Origin: Pseudomonas putida
Lineage (GTDB): Bacteria; Pseudomonadota; Gammaproteobacteria; Pseudomonadales; Pseudomonadaceae
Assembly (NCBI RefSeq): GCF_022627325.1
Contig: NZ_JAETZZ010000013.1
Coordinates: 1 to 64,000, forward strand
Direction of reading: 5' to 3'
DNA: 64,000 nucleotides
The stretch's first letter is position 1. Every line of letters starts with the position of its first letter. Below are positions 1-7,084 of this stretch, in pieces. The notes below the pieces were generated by a model. It made no database searches. It worked only from the letters and a program-made list of their open reading frames with translations, and was not told the DNA's origin. The position numbers were made by a program, and so were the translations under genes.

Positions 1-108
1 ACGACCCAGGCGTTGGTAATTCTGGCCAGGAAGCTCGCACGAGTGGCATTCGCCCTGATGAGAAATCAGGACGAATACGTTACCAAAGGCGGGAAAATGG
101 CTTGCTGA
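1..108 (+). CDS. IS110-family transposase, C-terminal end (partial)
   Basis: The frame is open from the window edge to a TGA at 106-108 and encodes about 35 residues. The stretch RKLARVAFALMRN resembles the C-terminal end of IS110-family (DEDD-type) transposases, which typically end in an (A)RKLARIA-like helix followed by a short tail. The catalytic DEDD and Ser regions would lie upstream of the window. IS110 elements in P. putida (ISPpu9, ISPpu10) are known to associate with REP sequences, and a REP lies about 100 bp downstream here. The call rests on one short motif, so the family is likely but the element cannot be named. Confidence 0.7.
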   Translation, partial: TTQALVILARKLARVAFALMRNQDEYVTKGGKMAC

Positions 109-212
109 GAACCATAGAATCTCCCACTGGGGTAAGTGTGCCCTCGGGGCTTTGGGGCGCCTGGGGCGCAGCGGTCTAACGCCATTTCTAGAAGCCAACG
201 CTATCCCTGTGT

Positions 213-236
213 GCCGGCTTGCCGGCGATGGGCCGC
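213..236 (+). repeat. REP palindrome (P. putida type)
   Basis: The sequence has the core GCCGGCTTGCCGGCG followed by ATGGGCC, the form repeated through this window. It lies between the IS110 end and ettA. The rest of 109-372 holds no recognisable gene; it should contain the right end of the insertion element and the ettA promoter. Confidence 0.9.
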
Positions 237-378
237 ACCATCCGACCACCCTGTGCAACGCCGCGCGTTGGCGTAGAATGGTCGACTTTGTTAAATGACA
301 CCCTGTAAACACATCCGCCTGGCCACCTGGCCGGGGCAATCGTCGATGTCTTTACCTATCTGATTAGAGGGCTTGGTT

Positions 379-2046
379 TTGGCTCAATACGTCTACACCA
401 TGCATCGGCTGAGCAAGGTCGTGCCGCCGAAGCGGGAAATTCTCAAGAACATTTCCCTGTCGTTCTTCCCGGGCGCCAAGATCGGCGTACTCGGCCTGAA
501 CGGCGCGGGTAAATCGACCCTGCTGCGGATCATGGCGGGCGTCGACAAGGAATTCGACGGCGAAGCCCGTCCGATGTCCGACATCAACGTCGGCTACCTG
601 CCCCAGGAGCCGCAGCTGGACCCGAGCAAAACCGTACGCGAAGTAGTCGAAGAAGCGGTCAGCGTGATCAAGGACGCCCAGGCCCGCCTGGACGAGGTCT
701 ACGCCGCCTACGCCGAACCTGACGCCGACTTCGACAAGCTCGCCGCCGAGCAGGCCAAGCTCGAATCCATCCTGCAGGCTGCCGACGGCCACAACCTCGA
801 ACGCCAGCTCGACGTCGCCGCCGATGCCCTGCGCCTGCCGGCCTGGGATGCGCGCATCGAACACCTGTCCGGTGGTGAGAAGCGTCGTGTGGCCCTGTGC
901 CGTCTGCTGCTGTCGGCCCCCGACATGCTGCTGCTCGACGAACCCACCAACCACCTGGACGCCGACTCGGTGGCCTGGCTGGAGCGCTTCCTGCACGACT
1001 TCCCAGGCACCGTGGTAGCGATTACCCACGACCGTTACTTCCTGGATAATGTCGCCGGCTGGATCCTCGAACTCGACCGCGGCGCCGGCATCCCGTACGA
1101 AGGCAACTACTCGGGCTGGCTGGAAGCCAAGTCGGACCGTCTGGCGCAGGAGTCCAAGCAGCAGAGCGCCCACGAGAAGGCCATGAAAGAGGAACTGGAG
1201 TGGGTGCGCAAAGGCGCCAAGGCCCGCCAGTCCAAATCCAAGGCACGTCTGCAGCGCTTTGAAGAAATGCAGTCGCAGGAATTCCAGAAGCGCAGCGAAA
1301 CCAACGAGATCTACATCCCGGCCGGCCCGCGCCTGGGCGACAAGGTCATCGAATTCAAGAACGTGTCCAAAGGCTATGGCGACCGCGTGCTGATCGACAA
1401 CCTGTCGTTCGCCATGCCTAAAGGTGCCATCGTCGGCGTGATCGGTGGTAACGGTGCCGGTAAGTCGACCCTGTTCCGCATGCTGATGGGCAAGGAACAG
1501 CCAGACTCGGGCAGCATCGAGATCGGCGAAACCGTGCAGCTGGCCTGTGTGGACCAGAGCCGCGAAGACCTCGACGGTGCCAAGACTGTGTTCCAGCAGG
1601 TCTCCGATGGTTCCGACATGATCCGCATCGGCAACTACGAGATCCCGTCGCGTACCTACGTTGGCCGTTTCAACTTCAAGGGCGGCGACCAGCAGAAGTT
1701 CGTCAAGGACCTTTCCGGTGGTGAGCGCGGCCGCTTGCACCTGGCCCTTACCTTGAAAGAGGGCGGCAACGTGCTGCTGCTCGACGAACCGTCCAACGAC
1801 CTGGACGTCGAGACCCTGCGTTCGCTGGAGGAAGCCCTGCTGGACTTCCCAGGCGCCGCAATCGTGATTTCCCACGACCGTTGGTTCCTCGACCGTGTGG
1901 CTACCCACATCCTGGCGTACGAGGACGACTCGAACGTGGTGTTCTTCGAGGGTAACTACACCGAGTACGAAGCCGACCGCAAGAAGCGTCTGGGCGACGC
2001 CGCTGCCCAGCCGCACCGGGTACGGCACAAGAAACTGGCCCAGTAA
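379..2046 (+). CDS. ettA: EttA, energy-dependent translational throttle (ABC-F)
   Basis: Soluble ABC-F protein that binds the ribosomal E site and couples translation to the ATP/ADP ratio. Two ABC domains are visible. The first has Walker A GLNGAGKST, signature LSGGEKRR and Walker B LLLDEPTNHLD. The second has GGNGAGKST, LSGGERGR and LLLDEPSNDLD. A charged linker (about residues 240-305) between them matches the P-site tRNA interaction arm. TTG at 379 is preferred because it gives MAQYVYTMHRLSKV, the conserved N-terminus, and exactly 555 residues as in E. coli EttA; AGAGG at 366-370 is a well-placed ribosome site. An upstream in-frame TTG at 373 is less likely. A terminator follows at once. 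Confidence 0.97.
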   Translation: MAQYVYTMHRLSKVVPPKREILKNISLSFFPGAKIGVLGLNGAGKSTLLRIMAGVDKEFDGEARPMSDINVGYLPQEPQLDPSKTVREVVEEAVSVIKDAQARLDEVYAAYAEPDADFDKLAAEQAKLESILQAADGHNLERQLDVAADALRLPAWDARIEHLSGGEKRRVALCRLLLSAPDMLLLDEPTNHLDADSVAWLERFLHDFPGTVVAITHDRYFLDNVAGWILELDRGAGIPYEGNYSGWLEAKSDRLAQESKQQSAHEKAMKEELEWVRKGAKARQSKSKARLQRFEEMQSQEFQKRSETNEIYIPAGPRLGDKVIEFKNVSKGYGDRVLIDNLSFAMPKGAIVGVIGGNGAGKSTLFRMLMGKEQPDSGSIEIGETVQLACVDQSREDLDGAKTVFQQVSDGSDMIRIGNYEIPSRTYVGRFNFKGGDQQKFVKDLSGGERGRLHLALTLKEGGNVLLLDEPSNDLDVETLRSLEEALLDFPGAAIVISHDRWFLDRVATHILAYEDDSNVVFFEGNYTEYEADRKKRLGDAAAQPHRVRHKKLAQ

Positions 2047-2064
2047 GCCGGTTTCCGATGCACA

Positions 2065-2096
2065 AGAATGGGGCCCTAAGCGGCCCCATTTTTGTG
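2065..2096 (+). terminator. Rho-independent terminator of ettA
   Basis: The stem AATGGGGCC/GGCCCCATT with a short loop is followed by a T run, 20 bp after the ettA stop. It separates ettA from gdhA. Confidence 0.9.
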
Positions 2097-2100
2097 CCTG

Positions 2101-2287
2101 GCATACAGTGCTATTGCCGCGAAAAGGGCTATTTTGCCACCGTATAGCCACATGCTTTGTATACAGTTATATAAAACGCACCAAATAATTTCATAAAAAC
2201 GACATTTTGCCCTGTTCCAGTGCAATTGCTTCTTGGTACATTCCAGAAAACCAATAAGTCCAATCCCTCTTGGTGAGATGTCTGCCC
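2101..2287 (+). promoter_or_regulatory. AT-rich gdhA upstream region
   Basis: This stretch is clearly AT-richer than its surroundings, with TGTATACAGTTATATAAAAC at about 2158-2177 as the most promoter-like part. No binding site for a named regulator is recognised. It should hold the gdhA promoter. Confidence 0.4.
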
Positions 2288-3628
2288 ATGATCGAATCTG
2301 TCGACCATTTCCTCGAGCGCCTGAAGCAGCGCGACCCGGCCCAGCCCGAATTCCACCAGGCGGTGGAAGAAGTGCTGCGCAGCCTCTGGCCGTTCCTGGA
2401 AGCCAACCCACACTACCTGCAGGCCGGCATCCTCGAGCGCATGGTCGAACCTGAGCGTGCGGTGTTGTTCCGCGTATCGTGGGTCGATGACCAGGGCAAG
2501 GTTCAGGTCAACCGCGGCTACCGCATCCAGATGAGCAGCGCCATCGGCCCCTACAAGGGCGGCCTGCGTTTCCACCCTTCGGTCAACCTGGGTGTGCTCA
2601 AGTTCCTGGCCTTCGAGCAGGTATTCAAGAACTCCCTCACCTCGTTGCCCATGGGCGGCGGCAAGGGCGGCTCGGACTTTGACCCCAAGGGCAAGAGCGA
2701 CGCCGAAGTGATGCGCTTCTGCCAGGCCTTCATGAGTGAGCTGTACCGCCATATCGGCGCCGACCTGGACGTGCCCGCCGGTGACATCGGTGTGGGCGCC
2801 CGCGAAATCGGCTTCATGTTCGGCCAATACAAGCGCCTGGCCAACCAGTTCACGTCGGTGCTGACCGGCAAGGGCATCACCTACGGCGGCAGCCTGATTC
2901 GCCCTGAAGCCACCGGCTACGGCTGCGTTTACTTCGCCGAAGAAATGCTCAAGCGTCAGGACCTGCGTATCGATGGTCGTCGTGTGGCGATTTCCGGTTC
3001 CGGTAACGTTGCCCAGTACGCCGCGCGCAAGGTCATGGACCTGGGTGGCAAGGTGATCTCGCTGTCCGATTCCGAAGGCACGTTGTACGCCGAAGCGGGG
3101 CTGACCGATGCCCAGTGGGAGGCTGTGATGGCGCTGAAAAACGTCAAGCGTGGCCGCATCAGCGAACTGGCCGATCGGTTCGGCCTGGAGTTCCGCAAAG
3201 GGCAGACGCCATGGAGCCTGCCATGCGACATCGCCCTGCCGTGTGCCACGCAGAACGAACTGGGCAGCGAAGACGCCCGCACCCTGCTGCGCAACGGCTG
3301 CATCTGCGTGGCGGAAGGTGCCAACATGCCGACCACGTTGGAGGCTGTGGATATCTTCCTGGAGGCGGGCATCCTGTACGCACCGGGCAAGGCATCCAAC
3401 GCCGGCGGTGTGGCTGTGTCGGGCCTGGAAATGTCGCAGAACGCCATGCGCCTGCTGTGGACTGCCGGGGAAGTGGACAGCAAGCTGCACCACATCATGC
3501 AGTCGATTCACCATGCTTGCGTGCACTACGGTGAAGAGGCCGATGGCACGGTCAACTACGTGAAGGGCGCCAACATTGCCGGCTTCGTCAAAGTCGCTGA
3601 CGCCATGCTGGCCCAGGGCGTGGTCTGA
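2288..3628 (+). CDS. gdhA: NADP-specific glutamate dehydrogenase
   Basis: Cytosolic enzyme that aminates 2-oxoglutarate with ammonia and NADPH to give glutamate. The N-terminal substrate domain has the PMGGGKGG lysine motif (about residues 122-129) and PAGDIGVGAREIG. The nucleotide domain has SGSGNVAQYAA, a GxGxxA-type dinucleotide fold. ATG at 2288 gives 446 residues, the usual length of the hexameric bacterial enzyme, and GGTGAG at 2272-2277 is a suitable ribosome site. An in-frame TTG 18 bp upstream is less likely. The gene stands alone between the ettA terminator and a REP pair. Confidence 0.97.
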   Translation: MIESVDHFLERLKQRDPAQPEFHQAVEEVLRSLWPFLEANPHYLQAGILERMVEPERAVLFRVSWVDDQGKVQVNRGYRIQMSSAIGPYKGGLRFHPSVNLGVLKFLAFEQVFKNSLTSLPMGGGKGGSDFDPKGKSDAEVMRFCQAFMSELYRHIGADLDVPAGDIGVGAREIGFMFGQYKRLANQFTSVLTGKGITYGGSLIRPEATGYGCVYFAEEMLKRQDLRIDGRRVAISGSGNVAQYAARKVMDLGGKVISLSDSEGTLYAEAGLTDAQWEAVMALKNVKRGRISELADRFGLEFRKGQTPWSLPCDIALPCATQNELGSEDARTLLRNGCICVAEGANMPTTLEAVDIFLEAGILYAPGKASNAGGVAVSGLEMSQNAMRLLWTAGEVDSKLHHIMQSIHHACVHYGEEADGTVNYVKGANIAGFVKVADAMLAQGVV

Positions 3629-3640
3629 TTTGAAAGACTG

Positions 3641-3789
3641 GGGCTGCGTTGCAGCCCATCGCCGGCAAGCCGGCTCACCTCGATTGCGCAGTTCTTCAGG
3701 CCTGCGCTTTACCCGTGGAAGCACCCGTCTTGCCCAACTTCTAAAAGCCGGCGCGATACCTGTGTGGCCGGCTTGCCGGCGAATGGGCC
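3641..3789. repeat. Oppositely oriented REP pair with GC hairpin
   Basis: A hairpin GGGCTGC-GTT-GCAGCCC (3641-3657) runs into a reverse-oriented REP (3654-3675). A forward REP follows at 3767-3789. The pair lies between gdhA and the convergent Gre-like gene, and the first hairpin probably also ends gdhA transcription. Confidence 0.85.
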
Positions 3790-3808
3790 GGGCACCGGCC
3801 CCTTGGTT

Positions 3809-4306
3809 TCAGGCCTCAGTCACAATATCCATCACCTCGATCACCTGATCCCCCGCCGGCCGCCGCCACATCACTTCATCCCCTGGCCCTGCGCCCAGCA
3901 ACGCCCGCCCCAGCGGTGACCCCCAATTGATCAGCCCTCGGCTGGCATCGGCTTCATCCTCTCCCACCAGTTGCACGGTCTGTTCCTGCCCTTGTTCATC
4001 GGCAAAGCGCACCCGGCTGCCAATCTGCACCTTGCTGGTCGAGGTCGCAGCGGGTACTACCTGGGCGCTCTGCACCCTGGCGCTGAAATAACGCAAGTCA
4101 CGCTCAGCGTCTGCCAGGCGTTGCTTGTCACCCTGTTCGCCCAAGGCCTGCAGTTCGGCACGCAAGGCATTGAGTTCGGCCAGGCGCTGCTGCAGCTGGC
4201 GCATGCCACTGGCAGTGACGTAGTTGGGCTGGTCGCTGACGTGCCGTTCCACCGGCTGGTCGGCCTGGGCGGCGGCTTGGTCTTCGTTGACGAATGCGCG
4301 GCTCAT
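3809..4306 (-). CDS. GreA/GreB-family factor with short, non-canonical coiled coil
   Basis: 165 residues. The C-terminal part (about 90-165) reads like the FKBP-like Gre domain, with GSRVRF early, then GLINWGSPLGRALLGAGPGD, which matches the SP(L/I)GRALLGK-type Gre signature. The N-terminal helical part (about 28-85) is shorter than in GreA/GreB, and the SENAEY tip that carries the acidic residues for RNA cleavage is absent; GDKQRLADAERD stands in its place. It may bind the RNA polymerase secondary channel without stimulating cleavage; this is inference. ATG at 4306 follows GGAGG. It is monocistronic. Confidence 0.8.
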   Translation of the reverse strand: MSRAFVNEDQAAAQADQPVERHVSDQPNYVTASGMRQLQQRLAELNALRAELQALGEQGDKQRLADAERDLRYFSARVQSAQVVPAATSTSKVQIGSRVRFADEQGQEQTVQLVGEDEADASRGLINWGSPLGRALLGAGPGDEVMWRRPAGDQVIEVMDIVTEA

Positions 4307-4386
4307 AGGGGCCTCCTTTTGCTCGAAACAGCGTCAGAGAGTGGTAGGTTCACGTTGGCCACGTGTTGGCCTCAAGGGCCCTATCG

Positions 4387-4408
4387 GCGGCTTGCCGGCG
4401 ATGGGGCC
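4387..4408 (+). repeat. REP palindrome
   Basis: GGCTTGCCGGCGATGGGGCC matches the REP core found elsewhere in the window. It lies just downstream of the 3' end of the DUF4105 gene. Confidence 0.8.
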
Positions 4409-4415
4409 AGTGCAG

Positions 4416-6269
4416 TCAGTAGTGGTACCACTTCAGCTCCAGCATCACCTCATTCTGGGCTGTAGCCAAGTGGCTGAACGCCCGCGAAGCACTCAGCCTC
4501 AACCCCAGGTTCTGGCTGATCTCCCACTGCTGGTTCAGGCTCACACTGCGCCGCACTTCGCCATTGGTGAAGTAATCGCCTTTGGCTTCCAGTGTCATGT
4601 TGCCCAGCCCGTTGCGCCACAGCAGCCCGCCATTGAACCCCGCCGCTGGGGCGATGAACTGGGCGAAGTCGTTATGGTGCTCGACCCGCACAGTGCCCAA
4701 GGCGAAGCCCAGCAGCCCGTCGGCCAATTGCCAGGTGCCGCCGGCACCGCCGTTGACATGGCTCACCAGCACTTCATCGTCATGTTTGCCCGGCACCCGC
4801 TCCAGGCCACCGGCGACCTGCCACGACCAGGGTTTGAGCAGTTCGTTGCGAGGGGTCAGCGAGCGAATCGTGGCCAGATCCAGGCGTTGCACCTGCCAGT
4901 CGTTGCCTTCGTACTGGCGCACCTTGAGTTGCAGGATTTCGATCTGCGCGCCAAGCGGGAAGCCGTAGGCATTGTCGTTCAGGTCGTGATACGCCATGCG
5001 CAGCCCGTATTCGGCGTAGGCGCGGTCTTCCCGGGTGCCGACGCCAAGCTGCCAGGTGCGGGAGTCATGGCCGTCCTCGGGCAGGCCGGGGCGTTCGATC
5101 TGCAGGGGCGGTGGTGGGTTGCGGTTGATCGCCCGCAACAGCTCGAAGCTACGCCGTGCCTGGCCGGGGTCGCGCTCCTGGCCGTTGGCCCGATAACGCT
5201 CCAGGCGGTAAGCGGCGTCCTGCACCAGGGCCTGGCGCTCGCGGGGCAGGGCGGTGAAGGCCGGGCTCTGCAGCTGCGCCGTGTCGGCACTGACGGCCAG
5301 CACCTGGCGTTTCTCATCCAGGCCCAGCGGTTCGGCCCGGGCCAGCAGTTCCCGCTCACGCGAGGGCCGGTAAGTCTCGCTGGCGACCATGCCCGACTGT
5401 TTCACGGCCTTGACCGTGTCGGTGGGGATTGCGGTCAGCGGGAACTGCGAGGTCAGGTCCAAGCCCGGCCGCGCCACCTGCAGCAGTTCCAGCAGGCGGT
5501 AGGAGCAGTTTTCGTCGAAGAAGAAATAGTCGAACTGGACCTGCTTGAGTTCCCACACATGCTCGACCATGCGCCCGGTTTCTTCCGGCGTCAGGTCCAG
5601 CTGGTACTCCCACAGGTCACGGTTTTCCAGGCTGCGGTATTCGGACAGTTTTTCCTGATAGGGCATCAGGGCGAAAAGCCCGGGATAGCCGCCCATCAGG
5701 CCCTTCCAGGCATACAGGATGCTGTTGTCGCTGCCTTCGATATAGGCGCCGAAGTTGATGGCATAACTCAGCAGCGTGGTGTCGTCGCTGCGGGTATTGG
5801 ACTGGTCGATGCGCAGCAGGGTATGGCCGAACATCGACGATGGGCTGTTCAGGTAGGCCGCCGGGAAGATCAGCGCCGCGCTGTGCGGGTCGACCGATTC
5901 GTACCAGGTCTTGAACTCCTGGCAATCCGGCTGCGGCAAACCTTGCAGGCCCAGTTGCTCCTTCAGCCAGCGGGTGCGGGCGGGGAACACGCATTGGGCA
6001 TGCTTGTCGCCCAGGCTGGCCGGGGCATACAGCGCCTGCACCGTGGCCCGCAGCTCTTGGTCCGGGTGGTGCGCGCCGTCCTCGGCGAGGAAGAATTTGC
6101 GGTCGTCGACATAGCTGCGCCAGCCGCCGAGCTTGGCGGTTTCGTAGTGGCCCAGGGCAATCCAGTAAGGGGTATTGGCCAATTGCTGGAGACGGCCTTC
6201 ATCCAGCGCAGGCGCGGCATGAACAGGGGCGCAGGCACACAGCGCCAGGTAAGCGAGGCGTTTGAGCAT
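4416..6269 (-). CDS. DUF4105 (Lnb N-terminal-like) periplasmic/outer-membrane protein
   Basis: About 617 residues with an N-terminal signal peptide ending near AHA/APA. The central part contains SSMFGHTLLRID, LLSYAINFGA and FFFDENCSYRLLELL, the conserved Ser/His/Asn-Cys motifs of the DUF4105 family. The C-terminal third alternates hydrophobic and polar residues and ends in WYHY, suggesting a beta-barrel. ATG at 6269 is chosen; an in-frame TTG 9 bp upstream would add MPD. It lies downstream of a DUF3015 gene on the same strand with a hairpin between them, a pairing common in Pseudomonas. The function of the family is not established. Confidence 0.8.
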   Translation of the reverse strand: MLKRLAYLALCACAPVHAAPALDEGRLQQLANTPYWIALGHYETAKLGGWRSYVDDRKFFLAEDGAHHPDQELRATVQALYAPASLGDKHAQCVFPARTRWLKEQLGLQGLPQPDCQEFKTWYESVDPHSAALIFPAAYLNSPSSMFGHTLLRIDQSNTRSDDTTLLSYAINFGAYIEGSDNSILYAWKGLMGGYPGLFALMPYQEKLSEYRSLENRDLWEYQLDLTPEETGRMVEHVWELKQVQFDYFFFDENCSYRLLELLQVARPGLDLTSQFPLTAIPTDTVKAVKQSGMVASETYRPSRERELLARAEPLGLDEKRQVLAVSADTAQLQSPAFTALPRERQALVQDAAYRLERYRANGQERDPGQARRSFELLRAINRNPPPPLQIERPGLPEDGHDSRTWQLGVGTREDRAYAEYGLRMAYHDLNDNAYGFPLGAQIEILQLKVRQYEGNDWQVQRLDLATIRSLTPRNELLKPWSWQVAGGLERVPGKHDDEVLVSHVNGGAGGTWQLADGLLGFALGTVRVEHHNDFAQFIAPAAGFNGGLLWRNGLGNMTLEAKGDYFTNGEVRRSVSLNQQWEISQNLGLRLSASRAFSHLATAQNEVMLELKWYHY

Positions 6270-6310
6270 GTCGGGCAACTACTTCTTAACGATGCCGATA
6301 AAAAGGCGAA

Positions 6311-6335
6311 AACCCGCCCCGGGAGGGGGCGGGAG
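6311..6335 (-). terminator. Hairpin between the DUF3015 and DUF4105 genes
   Basis: The strong stem CCCGCCCC/GGGGGCGGG is followed, on the minus strand, by a T-rich run. It should end or attenuate the DUF3015 transcript before the DUF4105 gene. Confidence 0.7.
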
Positions 6336-6344
6336 CAGCTGCGC

Positions 6345-6833
6345 TTAGGCCTCGGTAGCGTACTTGGCCAGGCGTGGGTCGTTCTTCAGAACGGCCAGGG
6401 TGTTGCTGTGGACAGTTTCGGCATTCACGTCGGCGCTGCTGAAGATCTGGTTGAAGTGCTGGTGGGTGACCGAGTTGAAGTAACCGCGGTCTTCCGGCGC
6501 TACACCCAGTACCACCGCGTAGGTGGTGAGTGCTTCGCCTTGGCCCATGGCCATGTCTTCGGACAGTTCGTTCATCATGCCATTCATGGCGAACCAGGAC
6601 TTGCCACCATAGGTCAGCGAGGCCTTGGTGGAGCAGCCGTTGGTGCCGGAGGTCATGCCGAAGGTAGCGTTACCGGATGTACCGTTGGTGGTGGAGGCCA
6701 GGAAGTGAGCCGGCGTGCCGCGCTGGCCTTCGAACAGCATGTTGCCCCAGCCGCAGTTCGGGCCGCCCGGCGCTTCGGCCATGGCATTGAGCGAGACTAC
6801 GGTGAACAGAGTACCCAGAAGAATCCGTTTCAT
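6345..6833 (-). CDS. DUF3015 family secreted protein
   Basis: 162 residues with a cleavable signal peptide (MKRILLGTLFTVVSLNAMA). The mature part starts with a GPNCGWG-like motif and has two cysteines (in NCGWG and NGCST) that could form a disulfide. This matches the DUF3015 family of small periplasmic proteins, whose function is unknown. It lies upstream of the DUF4105 gene on the same strand. The ATG follows AGAGAAC, a moderate ribosome site. Confidence 0.8.
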   Translation of the reverse strand: MKRILLGTLFTVVSLNAMAEAPGGPNCGWGNMLFEGQRGTPAHFLASTTNGTSGNATFGMTSGTNGCSTKASLTYGGKSWFAMNGMMNELSEDMAMGQGEALTTYAVVLGVAPEDRGYFNSVTHQHFNQIFSSADVNAETVHSNTLAVLKNDPRLAKYATEA

Positions 6834-6874
6834 AGCATTTGTTCTCTATTTGTCTTAACCAAGGGTCAGGGTTG

Positions 6875-6893
6875 CTGGCAACTCGGTTGCCAG
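6875..6893. other. Perfect 8-bp inverted repeat
   Basis: CTGGCAAC-TCG-GTTGCCAG lies in the divergent spacer between the DUF3015 gene and the Lon-like gene. It could be an operator or an RNA hairpin; nothing shows which. Confidence 0.4.
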
Positions 6894-7084
6894 GTCGGGA
6901 AAGCTTTTCACCCACCCGCGCAGCTTGGAGTTTAGGCACGATCTAAAGGTTGCGTCGTTGATTGCGAAAAATTTGCTTGGGTCGCTGATCGATACTGCGA
7001 CATAAAGTCCCGCTGAGCCTTGCAAGGCGCGCGCGGGCGGCGCCAGAATGCTGCGTATCTGCCCCGCCGAAGTAAGGAAACCCA

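Noticed and set aside
364..2151. 595-codon open frame on the minus strand
   Set aside because: It lies fully over ettA and has no family resemblance. It is an artefact of high-GC codon use.
4224..6935. 903-codon open frame on the plus strand
   Set aside because: It covers the DUF4105 and DUF3015 genes in antisense, with low-complexity Gln/Val-rich content and no ribosome site.
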